The notes beneath the pieces are model-generated. The model saw only the letters and a program-made list of their open reading frames with translations, did not search any database and had not been told where the DNA came from. A stretch of 64,000 nucleotides of DNA from assembly GCF_000381885.1 (NCBI RefSeq), contig NZ_KB907212.1, forward strand, positions 310,001 through 374,000. Direction: 5' to 3'. Both the position numbers and the translations under genes were made by a program. Within the stretch, counting starts at the first letter, position 1; each line of letters begins with the position of its first letter. Source of the DNA: Actinomadura atramentaria DSM 43919 (GTDB lineage: Bacteria > Actinomycetota > Actinomycetes > Streptosporangiales > Streptosporangiaceae). This document shows positions 56,669 through 64,000 of the stretch, piece by piece.

Positions 56669-57472
56669 GTGCGGATTACACGGCGTAACGCGAGGTTTCA
56701 GCAGTGGGAGGCGTTGCTGGGGAACCGTGCCAAGCGGCAGCGGGCCGGGGAGTTCCTGGTGCAGGGGGTGCGGCCGATCGGGTTGGCGGTCGAGGGCGGG
56801 TGGCCGGTTCGGGCGGTGTTGCGGGAGGACGGGCGGGCGTTGTCCGGCTGGGCTCGGGGGATTGTGGAGCGGGCCGGGGGTGAGGTGTTCGAGGTTGCTC
56901 CTGAGTTGATGCGGGAACTCGGGGAGAAGAGTGAGGAGACTCCTGAGCTGCTTGCCGTTGTGGAGCTGCCTGCGGACGACTTCTCGCGGTTCACGGTGAA
57001 AGAAGACTTCCTTGGAGTCGTGTTCGATCGGCCGTCCAGTCCGGGGAATATCGGGACGATTATTCGGTCTGTTGACGCGTTCGGTGGGCACGGGGTCGTC
57101 GTCGCTGGTCATGCTGCCGATCCTTATGACCCCAAGGCTGTGCGGGCTTCTACCGGGTCGCTTTTCTCGGTTCCGGTGGTTCGGGCTCGGTCGCATCGGG
57201 ATGTCATCGACTGGGCCCGGGACGCTGGGTTGACGGTCGTCGGTACCGATGAGAAGGGTGATGCGGATATCGCTGAGGTTGATCTCACCGGGCCTACGCT
57301 GCTCGTCGTCGGGAATGAGACCGCCGGGCTCAGCGCGGGGTGGCGGGAGGCGTGCGAGGTCATGGCGCGCATTCCGATCACCGGGACGGCCAGTTCGCTG
57401 AACGCGGCGAATGCGGCGACGGTTGTGCTTTACGAGGCCGCGCGTCAGCGGGGAGTGCAGTCACTCGCGTAG
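56669..57472 (+). CDS. TrmH/SpoU-family RNA methyltransferase
   Basis: A 267-residue SPOUT enzyme that 2-prime-O-methylates RNA with S-adenosylmethionine. N-terminal substrate-binding part to about 105; the SPOUT knot has motif 1 FDRPSSPGNIGTIIRS (about 118-133), motif 2 LLVVGNETAGLS (about 211-222) and motif 3 IPITGTASSLNAANAATVVL (about 233-252), all intact. The target RNA is unknown. The GTG start lacks a strong ribosome site. Third positions are T- and A-richer than in neighbours. Its 3-prime end overlaps the hydrolase gene by 28 bp, tail to tail. Confidence 0.93.
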   Translation: MRITRRNARFQQWEALLGNRAKRQRAGEFLVQGVRPIGLAVEGGWPVRAVLREDGRALSGWARGIVERAGGEVFEVAPELMRELGEKSEETPELLAVVELPADDFSRFTVKEDFLGVVFDRPSSPGNIGTIIRSVDAFGGHGVVVAGHAADPYDPKAVRASTGSLFSVPVVRARSHRDVIDWARDAGLTVVGTDEKGDADIAEVDLTGPTLLVVGNETAGLSAGWREACEVMARIPITGTASSLNAANAATVVLYEAARQRGVQSLA

Positions 57473-58305
57473 CGGGCGACGTGCGGGTCGTTCTGGGGGC
57501 CGGGGCAGAGGAAACGGTCGTAGCGCTTGTCCCCGTCCACATACCGCTTCAGCCAGGCGATGACGTACTTCGCCAACGTCGCGTCGCGGCGCTTCGGGAA
57601 GGAATGCGTCGCGCCCGCGATCTCCAGGTACGCCTTGGGCTGGGACGCGGGAATGCTCCGGTAGAAGACCTCAGCGTGCTTGCCGACGGGCGCGATCTTG
57701 TCGTGCTGCGCCGCGACGACGAGCGTCGGCACGCGGACGTTCGAGAAGTCCTTCGCCTTGTCGTACGGCATCAGCGGAATCGCCGCCTTGAGGTTCGGCC
57801 GTGTCGCGGCGAGATCGAGCGTTCCGCCGCCGCCCAGTGAATGGCCCATCACCGCCAGCCGTTCGGCGTCCACATGGGACGCGACGGCACTGCGCGTCGC
57901 GAGATAGGTGAGCGCGGCTTCCAACTCCAGAGACCGCTTGGCGGGCTGGTCCTTGAGATGCAGCGTGTCGATCGTGAAAACGATGAATCCGCGCGAGGCG
58001 AGCAGTGGACCATACCAGGCCATGCCCGACTGGTAACCCCTGCTGCCCGGCACGATCGTCACCGCCCCGAGCCGTTCCCCGGGAGGCCGCCCCGCCGGGT
58101 AATAGATCGTCCCCCCGCCGAACGCCTCGACGTACGCGCGCGGGACGACCTCCGTCCGGTACTTCTCCGGCCCCAGCGGCGCGGTGAGCGACGACTCGGT
58201 GGGCGCTGGGTCGCCCGCGTCGCGGTCGCCGCAGCCGGTCGCGAGCGGGAGCACCGCCGCGACCACGAGCCCGCATCGCGCGGCGCTGAATCCCAAAAAC
58301 CCCAT
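57445..58305 (-). CDS. PET-hydrolase/cutinase-like lipoprotein
   Basis: A 286-residue lipoprotein (lipobox LATGC, Cys25) closely matching actinomycete polyester hydrolases such as Thermobifida cutinase as I recall them: FGGGTIYYP, ASRGFIVFTIDT, LAVMGHSLGGGGTLDLA, and YVIAWLKRYVDGDKRYDRFL. The triad is Ser156, Asp202, His234, and the C-terminal Cys267/Cys283 disulfide is kept. Differences: the oxyanion Tyr of PET hydrolases is Ser88 (VPGSRG), and the aromatic clamp Trp is Tyr181 (LMPYD). It lies 12 bp after cobN in the same direction, possibly in one transcript. Confidence 0.9.
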   Translation of the reverse strand: MGFLGFSAARCGLVVAAVLPLATGCGDRDAGDPAPTESSLTAPLGPEKYRTEVVPRAYVEAFGGGTIYYPAGRPPGERLGAVTIVPGSRGYQSGMAWYGPLLASRGFIVFTIDTLHLKDQPAKRSLELEAALTYLATRSAVASHVDAERLAVMGHSLGGGGTLDLAATRPNLKAAIPLMPYDKAKDFSNVRVPTLVVAAQHDKIAPVGKHAEVFYRSIPASQPKAYLEIAGATHSFPKRRDATLAKYVIAWLKRYVDGDKRYDRFLCPGPQNDPHVARYASDCTPR

Positions 58306-58317
58306 CCGTCCCAGTAT

Positions 58318-61300
58318 TCACCGACCGGAGGGGTCGTCCTCCAGGTCGCCCTCGATGTCCAGGTAGAGCCGGCGCAGCGCGTCGAGCGTCGCGGCCTCCG
58401 GGTGCTCCCACAGGCCGCGCTCGGCGGCCTCCAGGAGGCGTTCGGCGATGCCGTGCAGCGCCCACGGGTTGGAACGCTCGAAGAACGCGCGGTTCTCGGC
58501 GTCGAGCGCGTAGGTCTCCGCCAGCTTCTCGTACATCCAGTCGGCGACGACCCCGGCCGTCGCGTCGTACCCGAACAGGTAGTCGACGGTCGCGGCCAGC
58601 TCGAACGCGCCCTTGTACCCGTGCCGGCGCATCGCGGCGAGCCAGCGCGGGTTGACGACGCGCGCGCGGAACACGCGCGAGGTCTCCTCGTGCAGCGTCC
58701 GGGTGCGGACGGCGTCGGGCCGGGTGCTGTCGCCGACGTAGGCGCGCGGCGCGGTGCCGGTCAGCGCGCGCACGGTGGCGATCATCCCGCCGTGGTACTG
58801 GAAGTAGTCGTCGGAGTCCGCGATGTCGTGTTCGCGCGTGTCGACGTTCTTCGCGGCGACGGCGATGCGGCGGTAGGCGTTCTCCATGTCGTCGCGCGCG
58901 GGGACGCCGTCGAGGTCGCGGCCGTACGCGTAGCCGCCCCAGACGGCGTACACCTCGGCCAGATCCGAGTCGTCGCGCCAGTTGCGGCTGTCGATGAGCG
59001 GGAGGATGCCCGCCCCGTACGCGCCGGGCCGGGAGCCGAAGACGCGCATCGTGGCACGCCGCTCGTCGCCGTGCCGGGCGCGGTCGGCCTCGACGTGGGC
59101 GCGGACGTGGTTGGCCTCGGCGGGCTCGTCCTGCGCGGCGGCGAGCCGGACGGCGTCGTCCAGCATCGCGACGACGTGCGGGAACGCGTCCCGGAAGAAC
59201 CCGCTGATGCGGACCGTCACGTCGATGCGCGGCCGGCCCAGCTCGTCTAGCGGGATCGGTTCCAGGCCGGTGACGCGGCGGGACGCGTCGTCCCAGACGG
59301 GCCGGACGCCGAGCAGCGCGAGCACTTCGGCGACGTCGTCGCCGGACGTCCGCATCGCGGAAGTTCCCCATACCGACAACCCGACCGACTGTGGCCAGTC
59401 GCCGGTGTCCTCGCGGTAACGGGACAGCAGCGAGTCCGCCATCGCGCGACCGGTGTCCCAGGCGAGGCGGCTCGGGACGGCCTTGGGGTCGACGGAGTAG
59501 AAGTTCCGCCCGGTCGGCAGCACGTTGACGAGCCCGCGCAGCGGCGACCCGCTCGGCCCGGCGGGCACGTAACCGCCGTCGAGAGCGTGCAGGACCATCG
59601 CGATCTCGTCGGCGGTGCGGTCCAGGCGCGGGACGATCTCGGTCGCGGCGAACCGCAGGATGTCCGCGACGGCGCCGTCCGCGATGTCGTCGGCGGCGGA
59701 GGCGTCCCAGCCGCGTTCCTCCATCGCCGCGACGAGACCGCGCGCCTGCGCCTCCACAGCGTCGGTGTCGCCGCGCGCCGCTCCGGACTCGTCCAAGCCG
59801 AGCGCTTCACGCAGGCCGGGGAGTGTCACCGAGCCGCCCCACAGTTGCCGGGCGCGCAACATGGCCAGTACGAGATCGACGCGGGCGTCTCCGGATGGAG
59901 CGACGCCTAGGACATGCAGGCCGTCCCTGATCTGGACGTCCTTGACCTCGCACAGCCAGCCGTCCACGTGCAGCAGGAAGTCGTCGAATTCGGCGTCGTG
60001 CGGCCGGTCGTCCAGCCCGAGGTCGTGGTCGAGGCGCGCCGCGCGGATCAGCGTCCAGATCTGCGCGCGGATCGCGGGGAGCTTCGCCGGGTCCATCGCG
60101 GCGACGTTGGCGTGCTCGTCCAGGAGCTGTTCGAGGCGGGCGATGTCGCCGTAGCTCTCGGCGCGCGCCATCGGCGGGACGAGGTGGTCCACGAGCGTCG
60201 CGTGCGCCCGGCGCTTGGCCTGCGTGCCCTCGCCGGGGTCGTTGACGAGGAACGGGTAGATCAGCGGCAGGTCGCCGAGCGCGGCGTCGGGGCCGCAGGC
60301 GGCGGACAGCCCGGCGGCCTTGCCGGGCAGCCACTCCAGGTTGCCGTGCTTGCCGACGTGGACGACCGCGTGCGCCCCGAACTCGTCGGCCACCCACCGG
60401 TACGCGGCGAGGTAGTGGTGGCTGGGCGGCAGATCAGGGTCGTGGTAGATCGCCACGGGGTTCTCGCCGAAGCCACGCGGCGGCTGGACGAGCACCACGA
60501 CGTTGCCGGAGCGCAGCGCGGCCAGGACGATCTCGCCGTCCGGATCGGCGGAGCGGTCCACGAACAGTTCGCCGGGCGGCGGTCCCCAGTGGTTCTCGAC
60601 ACTGTCGCGTAGCTCCTGCGGCAGGGTTTTATACCAGTCGAGATAGCGCGAGGCGGGGATGCGGACCGGGTTGCCTTCGAGCTGCTCCTCGGTGAGCCAG
60701 TCGGCGTCCTGGCCGCCCGCCGCGATGAGCGCGTGCATGAGCGCGTCGCCCTCGGCGGGCAGCTCGCCGCCCGTGTCGTAGCCGCGTTCCCGCAGCGCCG
60801 CGAGCAGCCGGATGACCGACGCGGGCGTGTCCAGCCCGACCGCGTTCCCGATCCGGGCGTGCTTGGTCGGGTACGCCGACAGCATCAGCGCGACCCGCTT
60901 CTCCCCGGCCGGGACGTGCCGGAGGCGGCCGTGCGCGACGGCGATCCCGGCGACGCGCGCGGCGCGCTCGGGGTCGGCGGCGTAGACGCTCAGGCCGTCC
61001 TCGTCGATGCGCTTGAACGAGAACGGGACGGTGATGATCCGCCCGTCGAACTCGGGGACGGCGACCTGCGTGGCGGTGTCGAGCGGCGACAGGCCGTCGT
61101 CGCTCTCCTCCCACGCGGCGCGCTCGCTGGTCAGGCAGAGGCCCTGGAGGATCGGGACGTCCAGGGCGGCGAGCGCGCCGACGTCCCACGCCTCGTCGTC
61201 GCCGCCCGCCCCGGCCGTCGCGGGCTTGGTGCCGCCCGCCGCGAGGACGGTCACGACGAGCGCGTCCGCGCGGCCGAGTTCGGCCAGCAGCGCGTCGTCG

Positions 61301-61878
61301 GCGGTGCGCAGCGACGCGCAGAAGATCGGCAGCGCGCGGCCGCCCGCCGCCTCGATCGCCGCGCACAGCGTCTCCACGAACGCGGTGTTCCCGGCCAGGT
61401 GGTGCGCGCGGTAGTACAGGACGCCGACCAGCGGCCCGTCGCCCGGCGACGGCGGCTGCTCCAGCGCGCCCCACGCGGGCGTCTCGGCGGGCGGCTCGAA
61501 CCCGTGCCCGGTGAGCAGGACGGTGTCGGACAGGAACCGGTGCAGCTCGCGCAGGTTCGCCGGGCCGCCGTACGCGAGGTAGGCGTGCGCCTCGGCGGCG
61601 ACTCCGGCGGGGACCGTGGACAGCTCCATCAGCTCGGCGTCCGGGGACTGCTCGCCGCTGACCACGACGACCGGGCGCGGCCCGGCGAGCAGCGGGTCCA
61701 GCAGGTCCTCGAAGGCGCGGCGGCCGCCGAGCAGCCGGACGACGACGAGGTCGGCGCCGTCCACCAGGGCGGGCAGCTCGGCCGGGTCGAGCCGGGCGGG
61801 GTTGGCGAGGCGGAACGGCGCGCCGGAGGCGCGCGCGCTCAGCAGGTCGGTGTCCGACGTGGACAGCAGCACGAACAC
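58318..61878 (-). CDS. cobN: cobaltochelatase subunit CobN
   Basis: The 1186-residue large subunit of the aerobic, ATP-dependent cobaltochelatase, which inserts cobalt into hydrogenobyrinic acid a,c-diamide with CobS and CobT-type partners. Family segments: YPTKHARIGNAVGLDTPAS, VHVGKHGNLEWLPGK, LPTGRNFYSVDPKAVPS and VWGTSAMRTSGDD. Length is typical. The GTG at 61878 gives MFVLLSTSDTDLLSARA, the usual N-terminus, with GTGAGG 13 bases upstream; a GTG at 61926 would lie inside the riboswitch P1 helix. Expression is under a cobalamin riboswitch. Confidence 0.97.
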   Translation of the reverse strand: MFVLLSTSDTDLLSARASGAPFRLANPARLDPAELPALVDGADLVVVRLLGGRRAFEDLLDPLLAGPRPVVVVSGEQSPDAELMELSTVPAGVAAEAHAYLAYGGPANLRELHRFLSDTVLLTGHGFEPPAETPAWGALEQPPSPGDGPLVGVLYYRAHHLAGNTAFVETLCAAIEAAGGRALPIFCASLRTADDALLAELGRADALVVTVLAAGGTKPATAGAGGDDEAWDVGALAALDVPILQGLCLTSERAAWEESDDGLSPLDTATQVAVPEFDGRIITVPFSFKRIDEDGLSVYAADPERAARVAGIAVAHGRLRHVPAGEKRVALMLSAYPTKHARIGNAVGLDTPASVIRLLAALRERGYDTGGELPAEGDALMHALIAAGGQDADWLTEEQLEGNPVRIPASRYLDWYKTLPQELRDSVENHWGPPPGELFVDRSADPDGEIVLAALRSGNVVVLVQPPRGFGENPVAIYHDPDLPPSHHYLAAYRWVADEFGAHAVVHVGKHGNLEWLPGKAAGLSAACGPDAALGDLPLIYPFLVNDPGEGTQAKRRAHATLVDHLVPPMARAESYGDIARLEQLLDEHANVAAMDPAKLPAIRAQIWTLIRAARLDHDLGLDDRPHDAEFDDFLLHVDGWLCEVKDVQIRDGLHVLGVAPSGDARVDLVLAMLRARQLWGGSVTLPGLREALGLDESGAARGDTDAVEAQARGLVAAMEERGWDASAADDIADGAVADILRFAATEIVPRLDRTADEIAMVLHALDGGYVPAGPSGSPLRGLVNVLPTGRNFYSVDPKAVPSRLAWDTGRAMADSLLSRYREDTGDWPQSVGLSVWGTSAMRTSGDDVAEVLALLGVRPVWDDASRRVTGLEPIPLDELGRPRIDVTVRISGFFRDAFPHVVAMLDDAVRLAAAQDEPAEANHVRAHVEADRARHGDERRATMRVFGSRPGAYGAGILPLIDSRNWRDDSDLAEVYAVWGGYAYGRDLDGVPARDDMENAYRRIAVAAKNVDTREHDIADSDDYFQYHGGMIATVRALTGTAPRAYVGDSTRPDAVRTRTLHEETSRVFRARVVNPRWLAAMRRHGYKGAFELAATVDYLFGYDATAGVVADWMYEKLAETYALDAENRAFFERSNPWALHGIAERLLEAAERGLWEHPEAATLDALRRLYLDIEGDLEDDPSGR

Positions 61879-61925
61879 GCTGGTCGAGTCCTCACCCGGG
61901 GTCCGCGCCCCGAATCGAAGGGTCA

Positions 61926-62090
61926 CAGCGACGGGAGTCTCCTGGCTTCCGGATCGACGCTCGCCCCGGCCTTCCCGCTCGCGCCGCGTTCGCACGCCGC
62001 GCGTTCAGTGGCCGCAGACGGGGTTCGCTCCCCGGTGACAGTGGCGGGACCGCGCCGGACTCGCACCGGCTTCCTCCGCTTTGTCGCTGC
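61926..62090 (-). promoter_or_regulatory. cobalamin riboswitch
   Basis: On the minus strand the conserved parts are in order: GGAAGCCGGTGCGAGTCCGG, then the B12-box neighbour GGTCCCGCCACTGT (about 62054-62041), a paired region, and near the 3-prime end GGAAGCCAGGAGACTC (about 61951-61936). P1 is a perfect 7-bp helix between CAGCGAC (62089-62083) and GTCGCTG (61932-61926). It lies 48 bp before the chosen cobN start. High B12 should shut off cobN. No T-run terminator follows, so control of translation is more likely. Confidence 0.92.
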
Positions 62091-62169
62091 TCAATCAGTG
62101 GTGACCACTCTGGTCAACCCGGACATCGGCGTCAAGCCGGGGTCAAGCTGGCGCTTAGGATCTGCGGCT

Positions 62170-63546
62170 GTGAACCCCCGTTCCGGTCCCGACGCCTGCC
62201 CCGGCGCCGTCCGCGTCCACCCGGCCGCCGACGGCGGGCTCGCGCGCGTCCGGCTGCCCGGCGGACGGCTGCCGCGCCGCGCGCTCGCCGCGCTCGCCGC
62301 CGCCGCGGCCGACCTCGGGGACGGGCGGCTCGACCTGACATCGCGCGGGAACGTGCAGCTCCGCGGGCTTTCGCCCGGGGCGGAGACGGAATTGGGGACG
62401 CGGCTGCGGGCGGCTGGACTGCTGCCTTCTATTGCGCACGAGCGGGCGCGGAATGTCGTTTGTAGCCCGCTTTCCGGACGTTCCGGCGGCGTCGTTGATA
62501 TCCGTGGCCTGATCAGTGAATTCGACGCCGGATTGTGTGCCGATCCAGCTCTCGCGGGCCTGTCCGGGCGGTTCCTCTTCGCCTTCGACGACGGGCGGGG
62601 GGACGTGACCGCGCTGCGGCCGGACCTCGGCGCCCACGCGCTCGACGCTGACACGTTCGCGCTGGTCATCGCCGGTTCGGACAGCGGTGTCCGGGTGGCT
62701 TTCCCGGACGCGGTCGGGCTTCTTCTCGACGTCGCGCGCGGGTTCCTCGACGTATCCGGAACCGCATGGCGAACGGCCGATCTGGACGACCCGATCGCGG
62801 CCCTCACGCCTTTCCTGCCTACTACGGGAACGCCTACTTCTTTCCCCGCGCCGCCCGTGCCGCCGGTCGGCCCCATCCAGCAACGCGACGGGCGCACCGC
62901 GCTGGCCGCGCTCGTCCCCCTCGGCCGCCTCGAACCCGCCGCGCTCACCGCCCTGCTCGACACCGCCGCCGACGAGATCGTCATCACCCCGTGGCGGACG
63001 GTCGTCCTCCCCGACCTCCCCGGCCCGGCCTCGCTCGGCGGCGGCCTGATCACCGACCCCGCGTCGGCCTGGCGCGGCGTCACCGCCTGCGCGGGCCGCC
63101 CCGGCTGCGCGAAGTCCCTGACCGACGTCCGCGCCGACGCCGCCCGCTCCCTGACCCTCGCCCCACTCGACCTCCTGCCCTCCCCGCACGACGCCGCGCC
63201 ACCCGCGCCGACGCCACCCGCGCCGACGCTGCCCGCACCGACGCTGCCCGCGCCGGCCGCACCGGCCGCACGGGCCGCACCGGCCGCACCGTCCGCGCCG
63301 GGCTCGCCGGGCTCGCCGGCCTCGCCGTCCGGTGTGCCGTGCGGCGCTGCGTCCGATGCCCCCGGCTCGCCGCCCGTTCACTGGGTCGGGTGCGGGCGGG
63401 TGTGCGGGCGGCCCGCCGGGCCGCATGTGGCCGTCGTCGCGACCGGGGACGGCTACGAGGTCCGCGCCGGTGACGACGTCCTCGCGCGGTCGCGCGACCT
63501 GACCGCGACGGCCGCCGCCGTCGCGACGACACGGAGGAAGATGTGA
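62170..63546 (+). CDS. cobG: precorrin-3B synthase
   Basis: A 458-residue sirohaem/4Fe-4S enzyme that converts precorrin-3A to precorrin-3B in the aerobic B12 path. Two ferrodoxin-like halves are visible, with [12 protein letters not shown] (about 56-67) and the cluster ligands in CAGRPGCAK (about 306-314) and VGCGRVCG (about 403-410). Between them lies a Pro/Ala/Ser/Gly-rich insert of about 60 residues, which is abnormal for the family. The GTG at 62170 lies 8 bases after TAGGAT (62156-62161), suggesting a leaderless mRNA. The stop overlaps the cobH start (GTGA). Confidence 0.92.
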   Translation: MNPRSGPDACPGAVRVHPAADGGLARVRLPGGRLPRRALAALAAAAADLGDGRLDLTSRGNVQLRGLSPGAETELGTRLRAAGLLPSIAHERARNVVCSPLSGRSGGVVDIRGLISEFDAGLCADPALAGLSGRFLFAFDDGRGDVTALRPDLGAHALDADTFALVIAGSDSGVRVAFPDAVGLLLDVARGFLDVSGTAWRTADLDDPIAALTPFLPTTGTPTSFPAPPVPPVGPIQQRDGRTALAALVPLGRLEPAALTALLDTAADEIVITPWRTVVLPDLPGPASLGGGLITDPASAWRGVTACAGRPGCAKSLTDVRADAARSLTLAPLDLLPSPHDAAPPAPTPPAPTLPAPTLPAPAAPAARAAPAAPSAPGSPGSPASPSGVPCGAASDAPGSPPVHWVGCGRVCGRPAGPHVAVVATGDGYEVRAGDDVLARSRDLTATAAAVATTRRKM

Positions 63547-64000
63547 CCGACTACGTCCGCGACGGCGCGGAGATCTACCGGCGGTCGTTCGCGACCATCC
63601 GCGCCGAGGCCGAGCTGTCCGGCCTGCCGGACGACGTCGCGCGCGTCGCCGTCCGCATGATCCACGCCTGCGGGATGGTGGACCTCGTCGACGACCTCGA
63701 CGTCGCGCCGGGCGCGGTCGCCGCCGCCCGCGCCGCGCTGCTCGCGGGCCGCCCGGTGCTGTGCGACGCGACGATGGTCGCCGCCGGGATCACCCGCCGC
63801 CGCCTGCCCGCCGGCAACGAGGTCGTCTGCACGCTCGGCGACCCGCGTGTCCCCGAGATCGCCGCGCGCGACGGCCTGACCCGCAGTGCCGCCGCCGTCG
63901 AGCTGTGGCGCGACCGCCTGGACGGCGCGGTCGTCGCGATCGGCAACGCCCCGACCGCCCTGTTCCGGCTGCTGGAACTGGTCGCGGCGGGCGCGCCCCG
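63543..64000 (+). CDS. cobH: precorrin-8X methylmutase, N-terminal part
   Basis: The first 152 residues of CobH (CbiC), which moves the C-11 methyl group to C-12 to give hydrogenobyrinic acid. The catalytic His is residue 41 in [24 protein letters not shown] and [12 protein letters not shown] match the family. The GTG start overlaps the cobG stop, so the pair is translationally coupled. The gene runs past the end of the window. Confidence 0.95.
   Translation, partial: MTDYVRDGAEIYRRSFATIRAEAELSGLPDDVARVAVRMIHACGMVDLVDDLDVAPGAVAAARAALLAGRPVLCDATMVAAGITRRRLPAGNEVVCTLGDPRVPEIAARDGLTRSAAAVELWRDRLDGAVVAIGNAPTALFRLLELVAAGAP

Noticed and set aside
60733-62169. Open frame reading upstream of cobG, opposite cobN
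   Set aside because: The sequence is the antisense of cobN and the riboswitch. The cobG family N-terminus starts at 62170.

Overview
The window is chromosomal DNA from a very high-GC, filamentous, spore-forming actinomycete, most likely of the Thermomonosporaceae / Streptosporangiales type (Actinomadura-like). This rests on GC-saturated third codon positions, frequent GTG starts, many apparent leaderless promoters, a multi-domain chaplin surface protein, an MFS/thymidylate-kinase fusion, and housekeeping neighbourhoods (DUF3151-fbaA-DedA-pyrE; topA-tmk-holB) known from sporulating actinobacteria. The assignment is an inference from gene content; no rRNA lies in the window.

Layout. 0-3 kb: a cut-off DHFR-family gene diverging from a TetR regulator, a glycerophosphodiesterase and a membrane protein. 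2.9-12.1 kb: mainly minus-strand housekeeping (dnaE, purA, DUF3151, fbaA, pyrE) with a DedA gene and a small exported protein on the plus strand. Two near-identical 150-bp non-coding repeats of three hairpins sit beside dnaE and pyrE. 12-18 kb: hemerythrin-type protein, LtrA, an aromatic amino acid hydroxylase and murJ, the last preceded by a structured RNA-like element. 18-25 kb: an MFS transporter and acyl-CoA ligase diverging around clear promoters and operators with a TetR gene, then a YciI/ECF42-type sigma factor pair. 25-32 kb: a decayed zone of broken genes (alpha/beta hydrolase, FAD oxidoreductase, SARP/AfsR-type regulator) around an intact PadR-ABC transporter operon, ending at tRNA-Leu. 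32-45 kb: M20 peptidase, a secreted protein, a five-repeat chaplin with a His/Cys-rich stalk, topA, MFS-tmk, a membrane protein/histidine kinase/response regulator operon, holB. 45-55 kb: a fatty-acid desaturase with its reductase behind a 35-bp palindrome, then a five-gene MacAB-like export operon behind phased 11-bp repeats, then a lipoprotein hydrolase behind the second copy of the structured element. 55-58 kb: tRNA-Thr, a lower-GC3 stretch with TetR/SnoaL and a TrmH methyltransferase. 58-64 kb: cobN under a cobalamin riboswitch, with a PET-hydrolase-like lipoprotein 12 bp downstream, diverging from cobG-cobH, which runs off the window.

The most interesting unexplained material is non-coding. 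A 135-138 bp element occurs upstream of murJ and upstream of the lipoprotein hydrolase; its first hairpin keeps the loop but changes the stem with compensating substitutions. The 150-bp three-hairpin repeat is a second, unrelated family. Among proteins, the chaplin with a metal-ligand-like His/Cys stalk and the PET-hydrolase-like lipoprotein linked to B12-controlled cobN deserve follow-up. No CRISPR array, insertion sequence, prophage or replication origin was seen.
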